Origin: JBFJVZ01 sp041623895
GTDB lineage: Bacteria > Planctomycetota > Planctomycetia > Pirellulales > Pirellulaceae
Assembly (NCBI GenBank): GCA_041623895.1
Contig: JBFJVZ010000009.1
Location: 1 to 43,303 of the forward strand
Length of the DNA stretch: 43,303 nt
Direction of reading: 5' to 3'
This document shows, piece by piece, positions 32,833-41,627 of this stretch (the stretch's first letter is position 1; every line of letters starts with the position of its first letter). Both the position numbers and the translations under genes were made by a program. Under the pieces are notes generated by a model. That model did no database searches. It was not told where the DNA came from and worked only from the letters and a program-made list of their open reading frames with translations.

Positions 32833-34104
32833 ATGAATCGATTGATTGCCCTGGTTGTGATCATTGTTTCGTCGACAGCCACCCGCGGCGGCGCAGCTGA
32901 ACCGGTCAGCCTCGCAGCGATCGAAGCGGCTTGCACGCAACTGTGCAGTCCACTCGCCAGGGAATTGACCAGCGGCGAAGCCTGGCTGAATAAGCATGAG
33001 AAAGATGCGTTTACGACCCTTGCTGCTTTGATCGAGGACGACGATCCGGAAATTCAGCGGCGGGCTGTTGAAGCGGCAACGATCTTGCTCAGTCCCTGGG
33101 CCCGTGGAATCAAACAGGGCAATACTCACAAAGGCCAAGTTGAACTTTTCCAGCCGCGCCGCCCGGTGACCCGACCCGTCGATCACTCGCACGCCGTTGT
33201 GATTCGAGAGTCCGCGCTAAAGTCACTAAACGAGACGCTCGCGCGAGCCACCTGGTTGGAGACGAAGGTGGCCGGATCGAATCTAGCGGCAGAAGACGCG
33301 ACCAACCTCTGGCAATTCAATGAATCCATCAGGGCACTCTGTACCTGTCTGGCGGAAGTCGCCGAAGAACAGAGCACCGAAGACATCGTGGCTCTGTTGG
33401 AGAGGGAATCGAGTCATGATCGCGGCGCGATGATCATGAGTTGCCTCGACACAGTTTATGGTTTGCCGGTGTCATTTCAGGTCTTGGGGATCTGTGGCAA
33501 TTCGACCCCAGAAGAAATGAAGCAATTCGAGGCCTCTGAGAAAGCTCGTTACGAAGTAGCCCGACGCGGACTCTTGACCAGATATCGCGAGTTGGCCGGC
33601 AAGTCACGGGTCCAACGGATCGCGACCGCTCTGGACCTCTGGGATCAACAACTCGAGTCATCACCTTATTACATGAGCGAGAGTGGTGATTGGGCGACCG
33701 AAACAACGTTAAGCAACTTAATCCGGCTTGGCAACGATGCGGTCACAGACATGCAAGTTCGCGCGGCCGCGGTGCCGGCCAAACACTGCTGGCATGCGGG
33801 CGCCTATCACATTGCAGTCGCGGCGATCACGCGTAAAGTCGATGACGAATTTGTCAAACGCTCGCTTGGTGGCGAAACCTTTGAACAGATTTTGGCTTGC
33901 GAAATCATCGCAGCTGCCGGCGACAGACGCTGGAAGCAAGAACTGACGGAGCTAATGAAGCAGCCGGGCGGACCTTACAAGAAAGCTTCGCATACGTTGG
34001 CTGTCGTGCATCGCACCGAGGCGATCCCTCTACTTCGCCAAGCGCTTAGCGATGACTACATGGCCTCATGTTCGATCGCAGAATTAAGAGCTTGGGGCGA
34101 GTAA
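32833..34104 (+). CDS. Secreted HEAT-like helical-repeat protein
   Basis: A 423-aa protein with a signal peptide (LIALVVIIVSSTATRGGAAEP). I do not recognise a named family. Most of the sequence is predicted helical by composition. Paired-helix stretches such as DDDPEIQRRAVEAATILL, ESALKSLNETLAR and HRTEAIPLLRQALSDDYMASCSIAELRAWG resemble HEAT or armadillo-type repeats. No catalytic motif is visible. It starts four bases after the ceramidase-like gene, so it is probably translated with it and may act as a binding partner outside the cytoplasm. Confidence 0.6.
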   Translation: MNRLIALVVIIVSSTATRGGAAEPVSLAAIEAACTQLCSPLARELTSGEAWLNKHEKDAFTTLAALIEDDDPEIQRRAVEAATILLSPWARGIKQGNTHKGQVELFQPRRPVTRPVDHSHAVVIRESALKSLNETLARATWLETKVAGSNLAAEDATNLWQFNESIRALCTCLAEVAEEQSTEDIVALLERESSHDRGAMIMSCLDTVYGLPVSFQVLGICGNSTPEEMKQFEASEKARYEVARRGLLTRYRELAGKSRVQRIATALDLWDQQLESSPYYMSESGDWATETTLSNLIRLGNDAVTDMQVRAAAVPAKHCWHAGAYHIAVAAITRKVDDEFVKRSLGGETFEQILACEIIAAAGDRRWKQELTELMKQPGGPYKKASHTLAVVHRTEAIPLLRQALSDDYMASCSIAELRAWGE

Positions 34105-34433
34105 CTGGTGATGAAAACGGTCGCTAAATCGCCTCTTCTTGCGGTGGCTGATACGTCGGCAGCTGCCGCACCGGCAGCCAGTTGCATCGCGTGGTTCGCC
34201 GCGTGATGTAGCGATTTCGAGCGACAACTGGTTAGTCATGTTCGCGCATGAACGCTTTGGCAAGCTTCCGCCCAAGATTTGGGCATTGTCTCTTGTCGCA
34301 ACAAGAACGTCCAAAATCACCCGGTCCGAGTTGTTGAGCAACCGCTGCCCCAGATATGCTCGAGGACTCGGGTGCATTCTTATTGGTTATGAGGCATTCG
34401 GCAGCGAAAATCAACAGTCCTAAATCCGATGAG
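34105..34433. other. Intergenic region with no recognised gene
   Basis: This 329-base gap lies between two convergent genes. Frames on both strands of up to about 97 codons show no signal, motif or ribosome site. No clear terminator or repeat is visible. Confidence 0.4.
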
Positions 34434-34874
34434 CTAGTCGCCGCCGTTTGAGCGCCCTGCGCTGTCCCGGGTGACGTATGGGAGCAGAGCAGCGTGCAAG
34501 TCGTGCATGGAACCGCTTGAACCAATATGAATTTCGCGGCCATCCATTTGCAGGACAACGCCACATGCCCCTTCAGCGTCACCCCAATCGCCGCCAAAAA
34601 ATACGTCGTTGATTACGCGTCCCCTGTGAAACCAGTAGGGTACACCAAACCAGGTTCTCGTGATCAGGACACCGTCAGCCGATACGACGATCGAGAATCG
34701 CAACCCGATAACGACCAGAATTGCTACGGAGAAGAGCGCAACTACTGAGCGGATCCCGAATCCATCGTAGACCATGAATGGGATGCCAGCGAGGAATAAC
34801 AGGACGAAGACAGCGAACCGCGGCAGTGAATCGCGACCGGAGAAGCGAAATCCAGGCGATGAATTCATGGCCAT
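34434..34874 (-). CDS. Small membrane protein with a PH-like soluble part
   Basis: About 146 aa from ATG 34874, which has AAGG close upstream; ATG 34868 is also possible. Two hydrophobic helices (FAVFVLLFLAGIPFMVYDG and VVALFSVAILVVIGLRF) are followed by a beta-rich end (SIVVSADGVLITRTWFGVPYWFH, GVVLQMDGREIHIGS) and a helix (SMHDLHAALLPYV). This layout resembles bacterial PH-domain membrane proteins, but the match is weak and no function can be given. It lies 340 bases downstream of the sigma factor gene on the same strand, with the hairpin pair at 34945-35010 between them. Confidence 0.55.
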   Translation of the reverse strand: MAMNSSPGFRFSGRDSLPRFAVFVLLFLAGIPFMVYDGFGIRSVVALFSVAILVVIGLRFSIVVSADGVLITRTWFGVPYWFHRGRVINDVFFGGDWGDAEGACGVVLQMDGREIHIGSSGSMHDLHAALLPYVTRDSAGRSNGGD

Positions 34875-34944
34875 ACGGCCTTGGCTACGAAGGTACGACA
34901 TTGCTGCAAGGCATCGCGACAGCAGTGCCACACAACTATTAAGT

Positions 34945-35010
34945 TATCACCCGCTCAGCAGGGTGATATTACTGGATTTTCAGTATTATCACCCGACTCA
35001 GTCAAGTGAT
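34945..35010. repeat. Two tandem ATCACCC hairpins
   Basis: TATCACCC-N8-GGGTGATA (34945-34968) is a perfect inverted repeat. ATCAC-CC-GACT-C-AGTC-AA-GTGAT (34988-35010) is a related imperfect one. Both share ATCACCCG and a CTCAG centre and lie 42 bases apart. They sit 70-140 bases upstream of the small membrane protein gene, so they could be an operator or a transcription stop for the sigma gene. Confidence 0.55.
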
Positions 35011-35213
35011 TTGACGATGATCGCTTGAGTTGACATGAATCACCACACGAAACAGGTTCACGGAATCATTCGCTGGGAATTTGAGCCCTGAAAGATGGTC
35101 CATTACGATTTAGTGTCGGTGGTGGGAAAACAGGCTTCTTAACTTTCTCCTTCGACATTTCTTGTTCGATGTTCTGCGGTTTTGAGCGCGAACGAGGAGG
35201 ACGTTTCGTTGGT

Positions 35214-35837
35214 CTATTCGGGGATTTCTGACATCCGCGCGCGGAGCCTGCGGAGTATGCGCGACTTTGCCTGATAGACACTGGCAACAGAGATCCCGAC
35301 GGTTTCAGCAACCTCGGAGGCTTGCTTGCCTGCTACAGTGGTCATCCAGAAGGCTTGCCATGTTGCTGGCTCAAACTCCGCTCGCACACTTTCCACGACA
35401 CGCCGAACAAGCGGGCTTTCAATCGCATCGGCACTGATCGACGAGTCCAGCGAGTCGGCTTGTTGTTGCAGTCGTTCCCAGGCTTCGGTTCCACCCTGGG
35501 CCTGTTGGTACTTGGCTTGCCTGCGGAAATAATCACGGACTCGGTTGCGTGTGATCGTGGCCAACCAAGACCGAAAACTTCCCACTGGTTTTTCACGCTG
35601 AAAGTTGCCAATTCCGCGGGCGACGGAGGTAAAGATCTCTTGGACCAGATCGGCAGCATTCGATTCCGGTACTCCCGACGATCGGCACCAGCCGTAGACG
35701 ATGGGACCAAACGTATTGACCAGCCGACTCCAACCTTCGGGATCCATCTGCTGGACGCCGGCCAGCAGCATCGATGAAAGCGTGGGGTGCTCGGGCGGAC
35801 CGGCAGATTGGGAATGGGCAGAATCCATGGGATTCAT
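35214..35837 (-). CDS. ECF RNA polymerase sigma factor
   Basis: A 207-aa extracytoplasmic-function sigma factor that directs RNA polymerase to a specific promoter set. Region 2 shows LVNTFGPIVYGWCRSSG, then ADLVQEIFTSVARGIGNFQ and GSFRSWLATITRNRVRDYFRRQ. Region 4 has TWQAFWMTTVAGKQASEVAETVGISVASVYQAKSRILRRLR, the helix-turn-helix that reads the -35 box. ATG 35828 is a possible shorter start. It is divergent from a kinase gene whose N-terminus has a zinc-binding anti-sigma-like motif, with starts 131 bases apart. That arrangement matches the ECF/Ser-Thr kinase pairs known in planctomycetes, so the kinase probably controls this sigma factor. Confidence 0.92.
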   Translation of the reverse strand: MNPMDSAHSQSAGPPEHPTLSSMLLAGVQQMDPEGWSRLVNTFGPIVYGWCRSSGVPESNAADLVQEIFTSVARGIGNFQREKPVGSFRSWLATITRNRVRDYFRRQAKYQQAQGGTEAWERLQQQADSLDSSISADAIESPLVRRVVESVRAEFEPATWQAFWMTTVAGKQASEVAETVGISVASVYQAKSRILRRLRARMSEIPE

Positions 35838-35968
35838 CTTAACTGTTGATGATCCCGCGGAAAAAAATGTCCCTAAAATGATGTCAGACGTCTGCGTTTA
35901 TCCAGGGGAACCGCTTCCAGACAGGCCGCGGTCCGTTGGAATATGCTGAAAACAAGAGGAAAGATGCC

Positions 35969-38900
35969 ATGATCGCAGTCACCGAGTGCCCCTCCACGGA
36001 CGAATTGCGTGCGTTTTCGCTGGGAGAATTGCCGGAAGAGCAAAGCGACGCGTTGTTCCGCCACCTCCAAGACTGCCCGACTTGCAAGTCGGAATTGGAA
36101 ACAGTGGGGGACACCGAAGATTCTTTAATCACCAGCTTGCGCAGGCCAGATGGTTTGGCCGACTTCGACCGGGAACCAGATTGCAAACTCGCGGTCGCCA
36201 AGGCATTGGGTGCTTTGGCTGCCGTTGGCGAAAGCACGACTTCAACCGATTTGGATCGCTTGCCCAAGTCGCTTGGCGAGTACGAGATCATCCGTCCGTT
36301 AGCGCGAGGCGGGATGGGCAGCGTGTATCTTGCCCGACACACAAAACTGGGGCGCGAGGTCGCGTTGAAGTTTTTGGCCGACCACCGGCTGGCTGATCCG
36401 CGCATGAAAGAACGCTTCGAGGCGGAAATGCGCGCCGTCGGACGACTGAGTCATCCCAACATCGTGACGGCCCATGACGCTCGCGAAGTCGACGGCACTG
36501 CGGTCCTGGTCACCGAATACATTGACGGATTCGATTTAGGAGCACTCGTCGCAAGAACCAGTCAGCTGAACATTGCCGACGCTTGCGAAATCGTTCGCCA
36601 AGTTGCTCTGGCGCTCGAGTACACCAGCGGGCAAGGCTTTGTGCATCGCGATGTCAAACCATCCAACATCATGCTCAGCACAGCGGGTGAAGTGAAACTG
36701 CTGGATCTGGGACTTGCGCGATTGCAATATGGCCAGCACGACGGCCTCGAAATCACAGCCAGCGGCCAGGCGATGGGTACTGCCGACTATGTCGCTCCCG
36801 AGCAAGTCAGTGATAGTCGTAACGTCGACATCCGCGCCGACATTTATTCATTGGGCTGCACCCTGTTCAAATTACTGACCGGTCACGCGCCTTTTTCTGG
36901 ACATCAGTATGCCACGGTATTCGCCAAGATGACGGCACACGTTTCGGCGCAACCTCCAAGCCTCCGAGATGTCATTCCAGGTGCGCCAGCACGGTTGGTG
37001 AAATTAGTCGATTCGATGCTTTCAAAAAATCCGGCGGATCGGCCGCAGACACCCATCGCCGTTGCGGAAAAGCTGACCGAACTCGCAGCTGACAGCGACT
37101 TGAAACAACTTGCACGGCAGGCCGCTTCACTGCCGGCCAGCAGCGGGACGCCAGACAGTGTTTCTTCACCATCGCCCTCTGCAGCTGTTGCGCTACCATG
37201 GTTCTCGCGACCGGTCCCCACTTACGTTGCCATCGGCGCTGGTTTCTTCGGCGCGCTGCTTGGGTTGTTGATGGGTATCGTGATCACCATCACCTATCCG
37301 GACGGTACAAAAGTCACAATTCCGGTCACGCCCGGCAGCCAAGTTGCCATCGATCACGTTCCCGATGACAAGCCTGCCGATGCGGCTGTCAACGCGGCGG
37401 CAAGTGATTTAGAGTACGCGCCGTTGGCCTTCGTTGTGCTTGTCAACGCAGGTGAGCGGAGTGCCGATGCAATTGATGCCGCCAAGAAGATCCTGCAAAC
37501 CAGCGACGGCCGTGACTTTGTTCGCAGCGATGCCGGGACCTGGTATCGGATCACAGACGACGACATTCAGGTGCCGGTATCGGCGACGCACCGGGGGCAT
37601 CGCTATGCTCTGGCCTCCGACGAAAGCGACAGTCGAATCGGCTGGAATGATTTGCAAGGACACATCGTCGGTGCCCAGGGCGGTGGCCACCCGTCAAGAA
37701 TTCAACTTGAATTTGACGATCAGCTTGCCAAACGGATGTCTTACGTCACTGGAAAGAACGTGAATCGGCAATTAGCGGTCGTTGTCGATCACCGCATCGT
37801 CTCTGCCCCAAAAATCCAGTCGCAGATTTCCAGTCGTGCAGTGGTAACGGGCAACCTGTTGCCCGAGGAAACTCGCTTCATACTGCAAGCCATCCAAGGC
37901 GGACTCGTGACCCCGCTCAACCGCACCGACGTGAGTATGGTGACTCGTCTGCAGGGGATTTGGAAGGTCGTCAGTGTTGAGGATGCGAGCGGTCTGGTGC
38001 CAAATCCGCGGCTGGGAAAAATGGTAATCAATGACGATCGATTCCTGTTAGTCGATGACCGGGACCGTGAGATTTCCGCACTGGGAACATTCCGACTCCA
38101 GGCCGAGGACCAACTCACGCGTGTCAACTTCGATTACGTCATCGGTGAAGGCAGCGATCAACTCGTGGGAATGGTAGAGTTTTTGCCAAACGGCAGACTT
38201 TCGGTCGAGCATAAGTCGCCCGGACCCGCAGGGACTCCAGTCACCACGATGGCGATTCAGCTGGAACACGTCGGCGCATTTCCAAAGACTGCACCAGCAT
38301 TGTGGTCGATGCTGCTTGGTGACGAGGAACGGCAATTAAGAGTATCCCACGCCGATGCCAGCGACACCATCTTCCGCTTCATGCAGGATGGCGATCTATC
38401 CGCCGCCGAACTTGAGAAACTAAGGCAAGCCATCCGCAATGCAAAGTCCCAAACCACCACTCGCAACAACTTGAAATATATTGGGATCGCCTTTCACAAT
38501 TATCATGAAAAGTTCAAGAAGTTTCCCGGCTCAGTCAACGGCGATCGGGGAATTTCCGTTCAGCCATACAGTTGGCGAGTTGCGATTCTGCCTTACTTGA
38601 ATGAAGTCGATTTGTTCAATCAATATCGATTTGACCAGCCTTGGGACAGCGAAGCCAACCTGAAACTGGTCGAGAAAATGCCAACCGTCTACCGCAGCCC
38701 CTATGCTCCGGCCGACCAGCCGGTCGGGCATACGAATTACCAAGGATTCGCGACCGAGGAAAGCGCGCTCGGAACCGAAGATGGGCATGCGATACATGAA
38801 GTACTCGACGGGACAGCCAATACGCTGCTGATGATCGAGTCGGCAAACGCAGTGCCCTGGACGAAACCGGAAGACTTGACCGAGACCCCGAAATTCTTCC

Positions 38901-39019
38901 CCGGCCGATCGATCAACTTGCTGATGCTGGACGGCTCTGTTCATACTAAAGACAACATCGACGAAGCACTTCTGAAAAAGTTGATCACGCGTGACGGCGG
39001 GGAAGTAATCGAGTGGTAG
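35969..39019 (+). CDS. Membrane Ser/Thr kinase with anti-sigma-like, SecD-like, TIGR03067-like and DUF1559-like domains
   Basis: A 1016-aa protein from ATG 35969 (AGAGGAAAG upstream). Residues 1-60 hold HLQDCPTC, a zinc-binding motif of the zf-HC2/anti-sigma type. Residues about 104-370 are a complete kinase: GGMGSVYLA, VALKF (K134), HRDVKPSN, LLDLGLAR (DLG instead of DFG) and APEQ. One membrane helix (about 417-441) separates it from four outer modules. The first (about 481-650) resembles the SecD P1 head, with TGKNVNRQLAVVVDHRIVSAPKI and VTGNLLPEET. The next (660-767, LQGIWKVVSVEDASG) resembles TIGR03067. The last (829-1010, NNLKYIGIAFHNYHEKFKKFPG, SWRVAILPYLNEVDLF) resembles DUF1559. It likely senses outside conditions and acts on the divergent ECF sigma factor. 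The frame upstream of 35969 begins at TTG and looks spurious. Confidence 0.88.
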   Translation: MIAVTECPSTDELRAFSLGELPEEQSDALFRHLQDCPTCKSELETVGDTEDSLITSLRRPDGLADFDREPDCKLAVAKALGALAAVGESTTSTDLDRLPKSLGEYEIIRPLARGGMGSVYLARHTKLGREVALKFLADHRLADPRMKERFEAEMRAVGRLSHPNIVTAHDAREVDGTAVLVTEYIDGFDLGALVARTSQLNIADACEIVRQVALALEYTSGQGFVHRDVKPSNIMLSTAGEVKLLDLGLARLQYGQHDGLEITASGQAMGTADYVAPEQVSDSRNVDIRADIYSLGCTLFKLLTGHAPFSGHQYATVFAKMTAHVSAQPPSLRDVIPGAPARLVKLVDSMLSKNPADRPQTPIAVAEKLTELAADSDLKQLARQAASLPASSGTPDSVSSPSPSAAVALPWFSRPVPTYVAIGAGFFGALLGLLMGIVITITYPDGTKVTIPVTPGSQVAIDHVPDDKPADAAVNAAASDLEYAPLAFVVLVNAGERSADAIDAAKKILQTSDGRDFVRSDAGTWYRITDDDIQVPVSATHRGHRYALASDESDSRIGWNDLQGHIVGAQGGGHPSRIQLEFDDQLAKRMSYVTGKNVNRQLAVVVDHRIVSAPKIQSQISSRAVVTGNLLPEETRFILQAIQGGLVTPLNRTDVSMVTRLQGIWKVVSVEDASGLVPNPRLGKMVINDDRFLLVDDRDREISALGTFRLQAEDQLTRVNFDYVIGEGSDQLVGMVEFLPNGRLSVEHKSPGPAGTPVTTMAIQLEHVGAFPKTAPALWSMLLGDEERQLRVSHADASDTIFRFMQDGDLSAAELEKLRQAIRNAKSQTTTRNNLKYIGIAFHNYHEKFKKFPGSVNGDRGISVQPYSWRVAILPYLNEVDLFNQYRFDQPWDSEANLKLVEKMPTVYRSPYAPADQPVGHTNYQGFATEESALGTEDGHAIHEVLDGTANTLLMIESANAVPWTKPEDLTETPKFFPGRSINLLMLDGSVHTKDNIDEALLKKLITRDGGEVIEW

Positions 39020-39029
39020 GAGAGACTTG

Positions 39030-41474
39030 GTGATTGATGATCGGGCCCATGATGCGTTTCGCTATGCCGCATCGACGTTCGTGGTTCTTCTCTTGGCATT
39101 GCCGCTGACGGCCGAGGACGCGGCATTTCGCGCACAGCTAGATCCATTCTTTGCCAACTACTGTAACGACTGTCACACCATGGGCGCCGATGAGGGCGGT
39201 TTGGCGCTGGACCAGTTGAGTAGCGATTTGTCTGATGCAGCCGTGTTTGCCAAGTGGGAACGGATCTTTGATCGTGTTCGCTCCGGCGAAATGCCGCCCC
39301 CGGATGCTGAACAGCCCTCGGCGCAGGGTAGGCAGAGGTTTGTCAGGCTGCTTGCCGAGCCGATGATCAAAGTTCACGCGGCTGCCAAAGGGACGGTGCT
39401 GCGGCGGTTGAACCGGCGCGAGTACCAAAACACGATGAACGATCTGTTCGGCACCAACTTGGACTTGGAAAGCTTGTTACCCGAAGACGGCCGAGCCCAC
39501 GAATTCGACAATGTCGGCGAGGCGCTCAGTATTTCCCTGGTTCAACTCCAGCAATACATGGAAGCCGCCGACTCCGTGCTGGAAGCGGCGATTGCCAAAT
39601 CAACCGTCAAGCCACAACCAGAAACCAGACTGGCCAACTACGCCGAAACACGCGAAGGCGAGACCCACATTGGCAAAGCCTGGAAACAAGCCGAAGACGG
39701 CGCGGTCGTTTTCTTCCGAGCCGGTGGCTATCCAACCGGCATGTTGCGAACTGCCAACACTCGTGAGACCGGCCGCTATCGAATCAAAGTCACCGGCTAT
39801 GCCTATCAAGCGGACCAGCCAATCACGTTTGCCGTCGGCGCAACGACGTTTCAACGCGGCGTTCCCAAGCCTACCTTTGGTTACTACTCCTTCGGCCCCG
39901 GCAAACCCCAATCGATCGAATTGAGTGCCTGGATCAACAAGAACTTCATGATCGAAATCACGCCCTGGGGAATCAGCGACAAAGACAACCAAATCCGCCA
40001 GGACGGTGTCGACAACTACAAGGGCCCGGGGTTGGCAATCAATCATGTTGAACTGGAGGGCCCGTTGCTGGAGGAGTTCCCCAGTCGCGGCCACCAGATG
40101 ATTTTCGCCGGCTTGAATCGAAAGGAGATCGAACCGAGCAATCCATCGGCGAAACAGAAAAGCTGGTACGTGCCGAAGTTCGAGATTGTTTCGGAGGCCC
40201 CGCTGCGCGATGCGACAACCGTGCTCACGCGTGTTGCCACGAATGCCTTTCGCCGACCGGTCCCAGCCCGAGAGATCGAAGACTACGTGGCACTTTTCAA
40301 ATCCCAGACCGACGAAGGTGCGACATTTGAGGAAGCATTGCAAACCGCGACCGTGGCAATCTTTTCATCGCCCGAATTCCTGTTTCTAAAAGAACCCGAT
40401 GGCTGGCTGGATGATTTTGCCATCGCATCCCGGCTGTCGTATTTCTTGACCCGCACGACGCCCGATCAGCCGTTGCTGGACGCGGCCAGTAAGTCACTGT
40501 TATCGAAAGACCCGCAAGTCTTGCTGGCTCACGCGAGAAGACTGCTCGCTGACCCCCGCAGTGAACGATTCGTCACGGACTTTACCGATGCCTGGTTGAA
40601 TTTGCGCGACATTGAATTCACCAGCCCCGATCGCAATCTCTTTCCCGAATTCGATCCGTTTCTTCAGTTTTCGATGCTACAAGAGACTCGCCAGTTTTTT
40701 AGAGCTTTGATCGACGACAACGCAAATGTGAAAAACATCGTCAAATCAGACTTTGCCATGCTGAACAATCGGCTGGCACAGTTGTACGCTATCGATGGTG
40801 TCGAAGGTCCTGAGCTCCGTCGTGTACCGCTGCCCGTCGATAGCGTGCGGGGCGGCTTGCTCAGTCAAGGCAGCATCCTGAAAGTCTCCGCCAATGGCAC
40901 CAACACATCGCCGGTCGTTCGCGGCGTGTGGATGTTGGAACGGATCCTCGGCAAAACGCCTGCTCCGCCGCCACCCGGAATCCCCGGCGTGGAACCCGAT
41001 ATCCGGGGCGCTTCGACGCTCCGCGAATTGCTGGACAAGCATCGTGACAGCGATTCCTGTCGTGCCTGTCACTCGATGATCGATCCGCCCGGGTTTGCGC
41101 TGGAGAGTTTTAATCCAATCGGCGGCTGGCGAGATCATTTCCGCAGTCTCGGTGAAGGCGAAAAAGTCGAGTTGCAAGTCAACGGCCGCAAAGTTCGCTA
41201 CCGGATCGGACCTAAAGTCGACGCCAGTGGTGAACTGCAAGACGGAACCCAATTCAACGGATTCAGAGAGTTTCGTGACCTATTGGCAAAGGACGAAGAC
41301 CTGTTGGCAAAAACGCTGGCCACCAAATTATTAATCTTTGCCACCGGCCGCAAAATGGGATTCTCGGATCGAGGCACCATTAACAATATTGTGGAACAAT
41401 CAAAGTCAAAAGGGCACGGCGTGCGAGATGTGATTGAGTTGGTGATCTTAAGCGAAGCATTCAGGACGAAATGA
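39030..41474 (+). CDS. Secreted cytochrome c-type protein with DUF1587/1595/1592/1588/1585
   Basis: About 814 aa. There is no in-frame ATG near the 5' end. GTG 39030 has AGGAGA six bases upstream, and that site overlaps the stop of the kinase gene, so translation is probably coupled. A short signal is followed by a c-type heme motif (NYCNDCH, about C45-H49). Next come DUF1587 (LRRLNRREYQNTMNDLFG), DUF1595 (NAFRRPVPAREIEDYVALF), DUF1592 (ASRLSYFLTRTTPDQPLL), DUF1588 (GSILKVSANGTNTSPVVRGVWMLE, with a second heme motif CRACH) and DUF1585 at the end. The set is a planctomycete hallmark; its function is unproven but it is thought to act in redox processes in the periplasm. It is almost always followed by a DUF1552 protein, as here. 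Confidence 0.92.
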   Translation: MIDDRAHDAFRYAASTFVVLLLALPLTAEDAAFRAQLDPFFANYCNDCHTMGADEGGLALDQLSSDLSDAAVFAKWERIFDRVRSGEMPPPDAEQPSAQGRQRFVRLLAEPMIKVHAAAKGTVLRRLNRREYQNTMNDLFGTNLDLESLLPEDGRAHEFDNVGEALSISLVQLQQYMEAADSVLEAAIAKSTVKPQPETRLANYAETREGETHIGKAWKQAEDGAVVFFRAGGYPTGMLRTANTRETGRYRIKVTGYAYQADQPITFAVGATTFQRGVPKPTFGYYSFGPGKPQSIELSAWINKNFMIEITPWGISDKDNQIRQDGVDNYKGPGLAINHVELEGPLLEEFPSRGHQMIFAGLNRKEIEPSNPSAKQKSWYVPKFEIVSEAPLRDATTVLTRVATNAFRRPVPAREIEDYVALFKSQTDEGATFEEALQTATVAIFSSPEFLFLKEPDGWLDDFAIASRLSYFLTRTTPDQPLLDAASKSLLSKDPQVLLAHARRLLADPRSERFVTDFTDAWLNLRDIEFTSPDRNLFPEFDPFLQFSMLQETRQFFRALIDDNANVKNIVKSDFAMLNNRLAQLYAIDGVEGPELRRVPLPVDSVRGGLLSQGSILKVSANGTNTSPVVRGVWMLERILGKTPAPPPPGIPGVEPDIRGASTLRELLDKHRDSDSCRACHSMIDPPGFALESFNPIGGWRDHFRSLGEGEKVELQVNGRKVRYRIGPKVDASGELQDGTQFNGFREFRDLLAKDEDLLAKTLATKLLIFATGRKMGFSDRGTINNIVEQSKSKGHGVRDVIELVILSEAFRTK

Positions 41475-41627
41475 GACGCAGGCATGGAATCAGTTCGCAG
41501 TACAATGTAATTATCCGAATCGCGACGACGCGGCAACGATCTGCAACAGATTACAACAAGTGATCCGAATTCTGGTTTCCCTTATCAACCAGCCAAAGCC
41601 TTGGCTTCTAAACGACAAGCAACACTC

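Noticed and set aside
35066..35311. 81-codon minus-strand frame downstream of the sigma factor
   Set aside because: It starts inside the sigma gene in another frame. An inner ATG near 35158 would give a 30-residue Lys/Pro-rich peptide with no supporting evidence.
39600..40343. 247-codon frame opposite the DUF1592-type gene
   Set aside because: It is antisense to a gene with strong domain support and shows no domain of its own.
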